Positions 42,955-51,155 of a DNA stretch of 64,000 nt are shown piece after piece. Source of the DNA: Candidatus Cybelea septentrionalis. GTDB lineage: Bacteria; Vulcanimicrobiota; Vulcanimicrobiia; Vulcanimicrobiales; Vulcanimicrobiaceae. The translations under genes were made by a program, and so were the position numbers. The notes beneath the pieces were generated by a model that saw only the letters and a list, made by a program, of their open reading frames with translations, was not told where the DNA came from and did not search any database. The number at the start of each line of letters is the position of its first letter. Position 1 is the first letter of the stretch. The stretch covers positions 82,443-146,442 of the forward strand of contig PMHJ01000024.1 in NCBI GenBank assembly GCA_003158175.1, written 5' to 3'.

Positions 42955-44151
42955 ATGATTCGACGCGCATTCGCTGCCTTGGTTTTCGCGGTTCTGCCGT
43001 TGACCGCGACGTTCGCGGGGCCTCTTAGGGCACAAGACGCGGACATCATTACGAATGAGGCCCACACTGCGGTGGACCAACAGGTAGCGATCCTCTATTC
43101 GCGCCAGTTGATCGCCGCGGGAGAGTTCGATCGAGCGGTCGATGCGCTCGCGAGTTTTGTCGCGACTCATCCAAAAGGCGTGGACGCGGCGCGTTTTCTC
43201 GGCGACCTCTATTACCGGCAGGGACGCTTCGATCGCGCCGAAGCGATCTATCAGCAGCTGCTTGCCGGCAACTCACACGATAAAGAGACGCACAATCGCC
43301 TCGGTGTCGTCTATGCTACTGAGAACCGCGTGGACGACGCGATCTTCCAGTTCCAAAGCGCGCTGCCGGGCACCGATTCTATTCGAGACCTGGTGCTGCT
43401 GCATTTGCGTAAGGGTGATCTCCCTCAATATCAAGCGGAGATGGAACGCGTGGCTAAGTCGGAGCCATCGGATTCAGACATACAGGAAGAGCTCGGCGAA
43501 GTCTTTGAGGCGGTCCATCGCCCGACCGACGCGATCGTCTATTTTCGGCGAGCGCTCGACACCGACCCGACGTCGATCGCCGCGCTCAACGGTACCGGCA
43601 TGGCCTACCTGGATATCCACGATCACGCCACCGCACTTACCTATTTGAATAACTGTCTCAACGCCGATCCCACGAACTATGCCTGCCTCGACAATGTCGG
43701 GGTGGCAAAAATACAGGCCGGCCTCTACGGCGACGCAATCGGCGTTTTTATGCGCGCGCGCCGATTGGAGCCCGAACGCCCCGAAGCCCTCGTGAACTTC
43801 GGTTACCTCGCCGACCTTCGCGGCGACTGGAAACGTGCCGTTGCGTATTACGTAGAAGCGATCGCCGTCGATCCATACGTTCCCGAGTCGTACGTAAACT
43901 TAGGCATCGATTACGAAAAGAACGGCCTCTATCCGCTGGCTCAAGCGTCGCTGCTCAAGGGCGTCGCCGCCGCGCCGTACGACGGCCGCGTGCATTACTT
44001 GCTTGCCCGAGCCTACGCAGCTCAGGGGCAAAGGGAGCTCGCCTTAGCGCAGCTCAAAGCGGCAGCGAGTTCGCTCGATCCCGATGTCGCCCAGATCGCC
44101 AAAGAAGAGACCGCCCGCCTTATGACATCTTCCGACAGCGCCCCGCAGTAG
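42955..44151 (+). CDS. Exported TPR-repeat protein
   Basis: A 398-residue protein with a signal peptide (residues 1-25) and tandem tetratricopeptide repeats over most of its length, about nine units. Examples are the repeats beginning near DAARFLGDLYYRQGRFDRAE, ETHNRLGVVYATENRVDDAI and ALVNFGYLADLRGDWKRAVA. TPR solenoids bind partner proteins. ATG 42955 is supported by AAGGGG eight bases upstream; the GTG three codons earlier lies too close to that site. It follows nuoN, but a complex I link is not established; it could assist periplasmic or outer-membrane assembly. Confidence 0.85.
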   Translation: MIRRAFAALVFAVLPLTATFAGPLRAQDADIITNEAHTAVDQQVAILYSRQLIAAGEFDRAVDALASFVATHPKGVDAARFLGDLYYRQGRFDRAEAIYQQLLAGNSHDKETHNRLGVVYATENRVDDAIFQFQSALPGTDSIRDLVLLHLRKGDLPQYQAEMERVAKSEPSDSDIQEELGEVFEAVHRPTDAIVYFRRALDTDPTSIAALNGTGMAYLDIHDHATALTYLNNCLNADPTNYACLDNVGVAKIQAGLYGDAIGVFMRARRLEPERPEALVNFGYLADLRGDWKRAVAYYVEAIAVDPYVPESYVNLGIDYEKNGLYPLAQASLLKGVAAAPYDGRVHYLLARAYAAQGQRELALAQLKAAASSLDPDVAQIAKEETARLMTSSDSAPQ

Positions 44152-44167
44152 CGCTGCCGGTTGGTTC

Positions 44168-44548
44168 TCAGGTCCTGGCTATGCAGTCGATCTCGACGCG
44201 GGCGCCGCGTGGCAGCGCTGCGACGGCGACGGTCGAGCGTGCGGGCTTGGTCGCGCCGAAGTATTTTTCGTAGACGGCATTGACCGCGGCGAAATCGTTC
44301 ATGTCGATCAAAAAGATCGTTGTCTTGACGACGTCGGCGTACAGATAGCCGGCGGCGCAGAGCACGGCGCCGATATTCTCGATAACGCGTTCGGCCTGTG
44401 TTGCGGCGTCGCAGCCAACCAGCTCGCCCGTTCGCGGGTCCAAGGGAATCTGCCCGCTGCAATAGAGCTCGTTTCCCGCTTGGATCGCTTGGCTATACGG
44501 TCCGATCGGTGCAGGTGCGTGTTGCGTAAGAATCTGCTCGGGTTTCAT
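44168..44548 (-). CDS. ridA: RidA family reactive imine/enamine deaminase
   Basis: A 126-residue RidA (YjgF/YER057c/UK114) protein. PIGPYSQAI near residue 14, LYCSGQIPLDP near 28, and ARSTVAVAALPRGARVEID near the C terminus with the conserved Arg are all present. RidA hydrolyses reactive 2-aminoacrylate and other imines released by PLP enzymes, forming trimers in the cytoplasm. It starts 4 bases after the aldo/keto reductase stop and is probably coexpressed with it. A PLP decarboxylase lies on the other side of that gene. Confidence 0.9.
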   Translation of the reverse strand: MKPEQILTQHAPAPIGPYSQAIQAGNELYCSGQIPLDPRTGELVGCDAATQAERVIENIGAVLCAAGYLYADVVKTTIFLIDMNDFAAVNAVYEKYFGATKPARSTVAVAALPRGARVEIDCIART

Positions 44549-44552
44549 GGCT

Positions 44553-45590
44553 TTAGGACAAGCTCGCGTGGCTGAGCGGAGTCATCGTACCTTTGAAAGC
44601 CATGGGCGGTTCCTCAATGCCGAAGTTGTTCTTGTAGAGCGTGTCGATTTGATCGAGCTCCGCTGCGGTTAGAGCGGGCGTCTCCGGCGCGGCGGCAAAC
44701 TCGCGCAGCTGGGGGGAATCGTAGATGTTCGGCAGGACGCTCACGACGCGCGGCTCGGCCAGGAGCCATTGGATTGCCGCTTGACCAAGCGTCCGGTTTG
44801 GGCGCTCGAGGAAACGGAGCTGCGCAACCTTCTCGACGCCGTTGAGCAGCCACTCGCGGGGACGATGGCGGCGGTGGTCGTTTTTCGGGAACGTCGTTTC
44901 GGCGGTGTAATGCCCCTCGAGCATTCCGCTGGAGTGCGGGACGCGGATCATATACCCGGTCGGCGCGCCGGCATCGCCGGCCGCGCGGATTTGCTCGTCA
45001 CCCGGGTACTGTTCGAGGATATTCCAGATGATCTGCATGGTCGCAACGTGGCGGCGGCGGACGGCTTCGACGCCCTCGCCAAGCCAACCGATCGCGGGCC
45101 CGAGCGCGACCCCGTACGTGCGAATCTTGCCCTCTTGTTTGAACGATTCGAGCAGCTCCCATAACGCGTCGTCGTCGATTTGAGCCATGCGCGCGTTATG
45201 CATCTGATAGATGTCGATATATTCGGTTTGCAAGCGGCGCAGCGACGCCTCGAGCGCCTTGCGCACGAAGGCCGGCGAAAAATCTTGCGGTAACTCGGAC
45301 TGGCCGCGCCGCGCCTGCCCGGCGTCGGAAAAATCGTAGCCGAACTTCGTCGCGTAGACGACGCGCTCGCGCCGGTCCGCGAACGCCTTCGCGAGCTGCT
45401 CTTCACTTCGACCGTTGCCGTACGTGTCGGCGGCATCGAAGAACGTAACGCCTAAATCGTAGGCTTCTCGCAGCAACGAAACGGCTTCGTCGTCGCTTTT
45501 GTCGCCCCACCATCCGGTCGACGTCGTCCAGAGCCCGAAGCCGACTTCGCTGACGGTCACGTCGCTGTCCGGATACGTCCGATACTTCAT
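44553..45590 (-). CDS. Aldo/keto reductase
   Basis: A 345-residue NADPH-dependent aldo/keto reductase. FFDAADTYGNGRSEEQLAKA contains the catalytic Asp and Tyr, VVYATKFGYDF the Lys, and YIDIYQMHNAR has an Asn following the usual His; RFLERPNRTLGQAAIQWLL is near the C terminus. It resembles the YajO/Tas-type group that reduces aldehydes. ATG 45590 follows GGAGAAGG; the long upstream open frame is antisense to the decarboxylase gene and is not coding. It is divergent from the decarboxylase with a 20-base gap and cotranscribed with ridA. Confidence 0.87.
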   Translation of the reverse strand: MKYRTYPDSDVTVSEVGFGLWTTSTGWWGDKSDDEAVSLLREAYDLGVTFFDAADTYGNGRSEEQLAKAFADRRERVVYATKFGYDFSDAGQARRGQSELPQDFSPAFVRKALEASLRRLQTEYIDIYQMHNARMAQIDDDALWELLESFKQEGKIRTYGVALGPAIGWLGEGVEAVRRRHVATMQIIWNILEQYPGDEQIRAAGDAGAPTGYMIRVPHSSGMLEGHYTAETTFPKNDHRRHRPREWLLNGVEKVAQLRFLERPNRTLGQAAIQWLLAEPRVVSVLPNIYDSPQLREFAAAPETPALTAAELDQIDTLYKNNFGIEEPPMAFKGTMTPLSHASLS

Positions 45591-45610
45591 GCCAGGGCCT
45601 TCTCCGTCTG

Positions 45611-47062
45611 ATGCGCCAACACTCCATCGGTATGGATGACGAGGCCCTGCGAGACGGACTCGACCGGGCCGGCGCCTGGATCCGGGAGTACTTCGCGCAC
45701 CCAGAAGCGCATCGCGTGATGCCGGCGGTCGCGCCGGGGCAAATCGCGGCTTTGCTGCCGGAGACCGCGCCCGAGGAGGGCGTGCCGCTCGACGAGATTT
45801 TCGCCGATTTCGAACGCATCGTCGTACCGGGCACGACGCATTGGAATCACCCGCGGTTCTTTGCCTATTTTGCGACGAGTTCGGCGCCCGTCGCGATCGC
45901 GGCGGAGGCCTTGGCGGCGACGCTCGACGTGAAGGCGATGCTCTGGCGCACGTCGCCGGCGGCCACCGAGCTGGAAGAAGTGATGATGCGGTGGCTGGGG
46001 CGTCTGCTCGATCTGCCGCCGCAATGGACCGGCGTGATTTACGACACCGCATCGATCGCCGGCTTCACGGCGCTGGCGGCGGCGCGCGACGCGCTCGGGC
46101 TGCAAATCCGCGAGCGGGGTATGAGCGGTCGCGACCTGCCGGCTTTACGGATCTACATCACCGGCGAAACGCATTCGCACGTCGAAAAGGCAGCGATCGC
46201 CCTAGGCATCGGGCAAGAGAACGTGGTGCGCGTTGCCTGCGACGACGCCTATCGGATGCGTCCGGAAGCGCTTTGTGCCGCGATCGGAGCCGATGAAAAG
46301 GCCGGAATGCGGCCGCTCGCCGTCGTTGCTACCGTTGGAACGACGTCGACGACGTCGGTAGATCCGGTTGCCGCGATTGCCGAAGTAACGCGCGAACGCA
46401 AGGTCTGGCTGCACGTGGATGCCGCATACGCTGGGCCCGCTGCGATAATCCCCGAGTTTCGCTGGATGCTCGACGGTGTCGAGCTCGCGGATTCACTCGT
46501 GCTCAATCCGCACAAGTGGATGTTCGTTCCGATGGATCTCTCGGTACTCTTCTTGAAAGACGAGTCCATCGTCCGCCGCGCGTTTAGCCTCGTGCCCGAG
46601 TACCTTACGACACCCGAGGCCGGCGTCGTCAACTATATGGACTACGGTCTGCAGTTAGGACGGCGTTTCAGGGCGCTCAAACTTTGGTTCGTGCTCCGCC
46701 ATTTCGGCGCGCAAGGCATCCGCCAGCGGCTTCGGCGGCACATCGCGCTCGCCGCGGAGTTTGCGTCGTGGGTTAGCGCAGAGCCGGGCTGGGAAGTCAT
46801 GGCACCACACCCACTCTCGGTCGTCTGCTTTCGTTGGGCGCCGGCGGAACGCGACGAAGCGCAACGCGATGCGCTCAACGCGGAGATCCTGCACGCCGTC
46901 AATGCATCGGGCGAGGTCTTCCTTTCTCACACGAAAATTGACGGTCGCTACGCCATCCGACTAGCCGTCGGCAACTTACGCACACAGCGCACGGACGTCG
47001 AGCACGCCTGGAACCTGCTCCGGACGTTCGCTGGTGTCAATAAAAACGAGAGTCGGTCTTAA
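45611..47062 (+). CDS. PLP-dependent amino acid decarboxylase (aromatic-L-amino-acid decarboxylase family)
   Basis: A 483-residue group II decarboxylase. The region HWNHPRFFAYFATSS near residue 77 is typical, VDAAYAGPA carries the Asp that pairs with PLP, and LNPHKWMFVPMD contains the PLP lysine (near residue 302). Overall it resembles the aromatic amino acid decarboxylase / tyrosine decarboxylase group, which makes tryptamine, tyramine or phenethylamine; the substrate is not certain. ATG 45632 is an alternative start that fits family N termini better. The 20-base divergent gap implies shared regulation with the aldo/keto reductase-RidA pair. Confidence 0.85.
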   Translation: MRQHSIGMDDEALRDGLDRAGAWIREYFAHPEAHRVMPAVAPGQIAALLPETAPEEGVPLDEIFADFERIVVPGTTHWNHPRFFAYFATSSAPVAIAAEALAATLDVKAMLWRTSPAATELEEVMMRWLGRLLDLPPQWTGVIYDTASIAGFTALAAARDALGLQIRERGMSGRDLPALRIYITGETHSHVEKAAIALGIGQENVVRVACDDAYRMRPEALCAAIGADEKAGMRPLAVVATVGTTSTTSVDPVAAIAEVTRERKVWLHVDAAYAGPAAIIPEFRWMLDGVELADSLVLNPHKWMFVPMDLSVLFLKDESIVRRAFSLVPEYLTTPEAGVVNYMDYGLQLGRRFRALKLWFVLRHFGAQGIRQRLRRHIALAAEFASWVSAEPGWEVMAPHPLSVVCFRWAPAERDEAQRDALNAEILHAVNASGEVFLSHTKIDGRYAIRLAVGNLRTQRTDVEHAWNLLRTFAGVNKNESRS

Positions 47063-47081
47063 AAGCCCGGCTCCCTTCCTC

Positions 47082-47315
47082 CTAATGGGGTTGCGTGTTC
47101 GTGTTCGTATTCGTAGTGGTATCGCTCTTTTGCGTGCTACCATTGGCCGGTTGGGTGACGGTCGTGCTGTTGGTGGTCGACGTGGTACTCCAGGGATGCC
47201 AGTAGAACATCACCAGCAGGACCGCCGCAACGACTACCACGACCCCAACGACCCATGCGAGCGGACCTGCCGAGTTTCCGCGACGATCGACTATTACGGT
47301 TCTATCATCAGCCAT
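47082..47315 (-). CDS. Small single-pass membrane protein with Thr/Asn-rich tail
   Basis: A 77-residue protein. A short charged N terminus (MADDRTVIVDRRG) leads into one membrane helix (about 19-40, LAWVVGVVVVVAAVLLVMF), then a Thr-, Ser- and Asn-rich tail with many TNT-type repeats. ATG 47315 is preferred over an in-frame start eight codons upstream. The tail is probably periplasmic. No family is recognised. Confidence 0.55.
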   Translation of the reverse strand: MADDRTVIVDRRGNSAGPLAWVVGVVVVVAAVLLVMFYWHPWSTTSTTNSTTVTQPANGSTQKSDTTTNTNTNTQPH

Positions 47316-47388
47316 GCATAATACCTCAAGACGCATCATTCCCAGGGCCTAGCTGTCTAAACTAAAGAATTAATGAAATAACGCCGGC

Positions 47389-48708
47389 TTAGTACAACCG
47401 TAGGTACCGTTCCCGCTCCCATGGATGGACGGCGCGGCGATAGCGTTCGTACTCTTCGAGCTTCGCATCGCGAAAGGCGTGGTAGAGATGATCGCCGAGC
47501 GAACCTCGCACGACGGGATCCGCATCGAGTTCCGCGATAGCCTGGCGCAGCGATTTCGGCAGCGTGCCGATGCCGCGTTCGCGACGTTCGTGTTCGGTTA
47601 GATCGTACGTCGAGCCGGCAAAGGCCGCGCCCGGCAACGTGCCGGAAGCGATCCCGTCGGCTGCTGCTCCGATCAAGACCGCGAGTGCGAGATACGGATT
47701 GCAAGCCGGGTCGGGGCTGCGCATTTCGATGCGCGCCGGCTTCTGTCGGGGCGGTACGCGCACGAGGGCGTTCGCGCTGCGCTCCGACCAGACGGCATAG
47801 ATCGGCGCGTCCCACGCCGCGACCAAACGTTTGTACGAGTTGACCGTCGGATTGCAGATCGCGGTAAGCGCCGGTGCGTGCTCGAGCAATCCTCCGACGA
47901 CATAGAGCGCCGTCTCTTCGTCGCTGTCGTCGGCTAGGCGAAAATCCGCATGAAGCCCGCTGCCGGCGCGCTCTTCCAGCGGCTTCGGCATGAAGGTTGC
48001 ATCCAAATCGAAATCGGCGGCAACGTGCTTGACGATCGTGCGCAACGTCAGTGCGTGATCGGCGGCGGCGAGCGGGTCGTCGTGCGCGACGTCGATCTCG
48101 TGCTGGCCCGCGCCATGCTCGTGATGCGCCGACTCGATCGGAACGCCCATCGAGCCCAGCGCAGAGACCATTGCATTGCGAGCTTCCTCGCCGCGATCGT
48201 TCGCCGAGAAGTCGAAATAAGAGCCGACGTCGGTCGTCGTGGTTGAGGGATCGCCCGCGGCGGCGCGTTCGAAAAGATAAAACTCGATCTCCAGGCCGAT
48301 TCGCACGCCGCTCAGCGACGGGGCGCTCTCAATGGCGCGGCGCAGCGTCGTTCGCGGGCAGCCCTCAAACGGTGTACCGTCCGGCATCGCGATGTCGCAG
48401 ATTAGCCGTCCCTCCCGCCCTTGCGCTACTGCGCGCCACGGGTAGATCGTAAAGGTGGCCGGGTCGGGACGAAGCACCATGTCGAGCTCTTCCCCGCGAA
48501 CGAAACCGTCGATCGAGCCGCCGTCGAAGGTAATGCGGCCCTCGAGCGCGCCTTCGAGCTGCTCGACCGGAATCGAAACGTTCTTGCTCACGCCGAAAAC
48601 GTCGGCGAAGACGAGACGGACGAAGCGCACGTCCTCCTCGCGCGCGAGCTTGACGACTTCGCGTTTATTGGTGGGGCGGCGCCACTGTGGTTTAGACGTG
48701 GAGTTCAT
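47389..48708 (-). CDS. Glutamine synthetase, type I (or GS-like amide ligase)
   Basis: A 439-residue GSI-alpha-type protein close in length to Bacillus GlnA. The beta-grasp domain (about 15-100; TFDGGSIDGFVRGEE) is followed by the catalytic domain with GLEIEFYLF, HHEHGAGQHEID, ATFMPKP, GSGLH, NPTVNSYKRL and RIEMRSPDP. It ligates ammonia to glutamate with ATP; GS-like relatives instead couple amines such as putrescine or aniline. ATG 48708 is preferred over a TTG three codons before. It begins inside the PucR gene and ends a run that includes kynurenine-pathway genes, so a secondary, non-housekeeping role is possible. Confidence 0.87.
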   Translation of the reverse strand: MNSTSKPQWRRPTNKREVVKLAREEDVRFVRLVFADVFGVSKNVSIPVEQLEGALEGRITFDGGSIDGFVRGEELDMVLRPDPATFTIYPWRAVAQGREGRLICDIAMPDGTPFEGCPRTTLRRAIESAPSLSGVRIGLEIEFYLFERAAAGDPSTTTTDVGSYFDFSANDRGEEARNAMVSALGSMGVPIESAHHEHGAGQHEIDVAHDDPLAAADHALTLRTIVKHVAADFDLDATFMPKPLEERAGSGLHADFRLADDSDEETALYVVGGLLEHAPALTAICNPTVNSYKRLVAAWDAPIYAVWSERSANALVRVPPRQKPARIEMRSPDPACNPYLALAVLIGAAADGIASGTLPGAAFAGSTYDLTEHERRERGIGTLPKSLRQAIAELDADPVVRGSLGDHLYHAFRDAKLEEYERYRRAVHPWERERYLRLY

Positions 48709-49822
48709 CAATTGCAATGGCCATTCGCAACGTCAGTTGATCGTGCGGGCTTTCCAGCGTTCTTGAGGTGATTTCGCCGATCTGCCGCAGGCGATAGAAA
48801 ACGGTGTGCCGGTGAACGTTCAAGGATAGCGACGCCGTCTTGACGTTCTGGCCGACGTTGAAATACAGCTTGAGCGTTCGCTCCAGCTCCGTCTGATGCT
48901 TCTCGTCGTAGGAGCGTAAGGGCGCGAGCACGCCGGCGGCAAAGGCTCGGAGGCGTTGCACGTCCGCGCCTTCGTATAACAACGAATACGCCCCGAGATC
49001 TTCGTACGCCGTTACGTGTGCCGATCCGAAGAGACGCCGCCCGATCGTCAACGCGGCCGCAGCCGTTGCCTCGCTGCGAGGGAGTGCCATCGCGGACTCG
49101 ACTGTGCCGACGCCGCCGGAAATTCGTAGCTGCGACTTTCGCCGCGCTGCCGTACGCGGCAAGAGGCCGGCCGCCGTTTTGGCGTTGGCCGCATCGATGG
49201 CGCGGGCGGCCGGCACGAAAACGAAGAGCGACTGCTCCCGCTCCAAAAAGCCAAGCTCCGCATCGGCCGGCCGAAAAGCGTCGGCCGCCAGCGCTCGCAG
49301 CTCCGTCATTACCGCCGGCGCCGCGCCGGTCGCGTCGCACTCGAGGATGACGATGCAATACTGCTGGGCGAGGGCGATGCCGTGCGCGCTGGCCTCCTCG
49401 CGTGCCGCGGTGATGTCGGAAAAACTCTCCGAGAGCAGCGAGCTCCAAAGCGTTCCCTTCTTGGCTCGCGGGCCGAACGCGTCGCGCGCGAGCTCGACGC
49501 CGATGGCCGCCGCGGTGAGCCGCAGCATCAGTTCGGCCTCCGGCTTTGAGTTGGTGCCGAAGAGCGAGAGCCAGCCGACGTGGAGATCGCCCGAGTTAAC
49601 GCGTTGCACTTTCCCCGCGGCCCCAGATTCGACGACGCCGCGCGCGCTCGGCGAAATGCGCCGCGACCCGGCTGCAGCGAGGTGACGCCACTGCGCGTCT
49701 TCGAGCAGCACGCCGCCGCCGGCGGCTAGAGCCAAATGCGCCGCCAGTGCCTTCGGACCGCCTCCCGACGCGGTGATGCGCGCAAGCGCCTCGGCGAAAT
49801 CAACGATCTCTTCCGGCCTCAC
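48692..49822 (-). CDS. PucR/CdaR-family transcriptional regulator
   Basis: A 376-residue regulator. The C-terminal helix-turn-helix of the PucR/CdaR family (about 325-370: LKLYFNVGQNVKTASLSLNVH, then FYRLRQIGEIT) is preceded by a GGDEF-related middle region (about 160-300) and an N-terminal sensor-like part. Such regulators control purine, sugar-acid, proline or amine catabolism. The GTG start overlaps the upstream CBS-protein stop as GTGA, and the gene overlaps the glutamine synthetase start by 17 bases, so it probably regulates this operon. Confidence 0.83.
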   Translation of the reverse strand: MRPEEIVDFAEALARITASGGGPKALAAHLALAAGGGVLLEDAQWRHLAAAGSRRISPSARGVVESGAAGKVQRVNSGDLHVGWLSLFGTNSKPEAELMLRLTAAAIGVELARDAFGPRAKKGTLWSSLLSESFSDITAAREEASAHGIALAQQYCIVILECDATGAAPAVMTELRALAADAFRPADAELGFLEREQSLFVFVPAARAIDAANAKTAAGLLPRTAARRKSQLRISGGVGTVESAMALPRSEATAAAALTIGRRLFGSAHVTAYEDLGAYSLLYEGADVQRLRAFAAGVLAPLRSYDEKHQTELERTLKLYFNVGQNVKTASLSLNVHRHTVFYRLRQIGEITSRTLESPHDQLTLRMAIAIDELHV

Positions 49823-51108
49823 GGCGCTGTAGCGTGCAAATGATGGCGGGCACGCAAGTGAGGCAGCTTCTTCGCAATATCGGCGGGCATGATCGCGTCG
49901 ATGGCGTCGTCGACCGTGACGATGCCGAGCAGCTTGCCGGCGTCGTCTACGACGGGTACCGCCAAGAGATCGTACTTCGCGATCGTCGACGCGACGTCGA
50001 CGGCCGGCGTGTCTGGAGCCACCGTCACGAGGTCCGTATCCATGATGCGTTCGATGAACGCGGTCGGTAAGGCGAGCAGCAGCGTCCTCAAGGAAAGCAC
50101 GCCCAAGACGTGGTCGCTCTTGTCCAACACGTAGAGGTAGTAGATGAACTCCGAAACCGGCGCGATTTCGCGGATCTTACGAATCGTCGCTTCGGTCGTG
50201 CGATGCGGATAGATCCAAACGTAATCCGTCGTCATCATACCGCCGGCAGTGTCTTCGGGATACTTCACCAGTTCGCGCAGCTCGCCGGCCGTGTACGCGT
50301 TCATCTCGGCGAGCAGTTCCGACTGCTGCTCTTCCGGAAGCTCGGCTAAAAGGTCGGCTGCATCGTCGGCATCCATTTCTTCGATGATGTCGGCGGCGCG
50401 CTCGGTGCCGATATCCTCGATCAGGCTCTTGCGCGTATCCGCGTCGAGATGTTCGAACGCGTCGGCGGCGGTTTCGTCGTCCAGCTGTCCGACGACGGCG
50501 GCGGCCTCGCGGGCGGAAAGTTCGCCGATGATCTCGGCCAGTTCGGAGGGATGCATTCGCGCGAGCCGGTTCTCTTTGACCGAGAGGCGCACTTGCGACG
50601 GATTGACTTCTCGGATCGGCGCGACCGAATCCCAGGCGATCATCGAACGCGGAACGTTGCCGATGCGCGAGAGCCAACGCTTGCCAAACGATCGCAATCC
50701 AAGGCGGCGCAGAAGTCCGGCGATTCCCACGTCGGCGGCAACAACGTGCAGCCGCCCGTTGGCGTTGGCAACCTCGATATCGTTGATGCGCACGACCTTA
50801 CGGCCGTCAACGTCGACGATCTGCTTATCGAGCAAATCGGCGACGAGATAGAGCTCCTCTTGTTCCGGCGGGACGGGTTCTTTTGGGGCCATCGTCAGTG
50901 CGACGGTTCCATTGCGGTCGACGTCGGCGACGGTCTCGATTGGAGCAAAGCGCAGGCCTTGCGTCGTCTTGATTACCAGGCCGTCGACCAGCGGAAAGAC
51001 GGCGTCCGGCTTGCCAACGACAAAGTCGGTTACCTTTCCGATCGGAAGGTCGTTGATGGTCGCCCGACGGCCAACGAGCTCCGAGATGAATCCCTCGGTG
51101 AACGCCAC
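49819..51108 (-). CDS. PRC-barrel / MgtE N-domain / CBS-pair protein (soluble Mg2+-sensor type)
   Basis: A 429-residue protein without membrane helices. Two PRC-barrel-like units (about 5-65 and 85-130) are followed by an MgtE_N superhelix (about 170-280; LARMHPSELAEIIGEL, DADDAADLLAELPEEQ) and two CBS domains (about 295-415; VIGVDDAIDAI-like ends). The MgtE channel domain is absent. In some actinobacteria such proteins neighbour Nramp-type metal transporters; none is here. GTG 51108 is chosen at the beginning of homology. It overlaps the PucR start and lies 47 bases after the MATE gene. A metal- or nucleotide-sensing role is inferred. Confidence 0.8.
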   Translation of the reverse strand: MAFTEGFISELVGRRATINDLPIGKVTDFVVGKPDAVFPLVDGLVIKTTQGLRFAPIETVADVDRNGTVALTMAPKEPVPPEQEELYLVADLLDKQIVDVDGRKVVRINDIEVANANGRLHVVAADVGIAGLLRRLGLRSFGKRWLSRIGNVPRSMIAWDSVAPIREVNPSQVRLSVKENRLARMHPSELAEIIGELSAREAAAVVGQLDDETAADAFEHLDADTRKSLIEDIGTERAADIIEEMDADDAADLLAELPEEQQSELLAEMNAYTAGELRELVKYPEDTAGGMMTTDYVWIYPHRTTEATIRKIREIAPVSEFIYYLYVLDKSDHVLGVLSLRTLLLALPTAFIERIMDTDLVTVAPDTPAVDVASTIAKYDLLAVPVVDDAGKLLGIVTVDDAIDAIMPADIAKKLPHLRARHHLHATAP

Positions 51109-51155
51109 AGTGCGCGCTTTGGACCAAGTCCTATGGAAAACCCGCCGCTGGGAGC

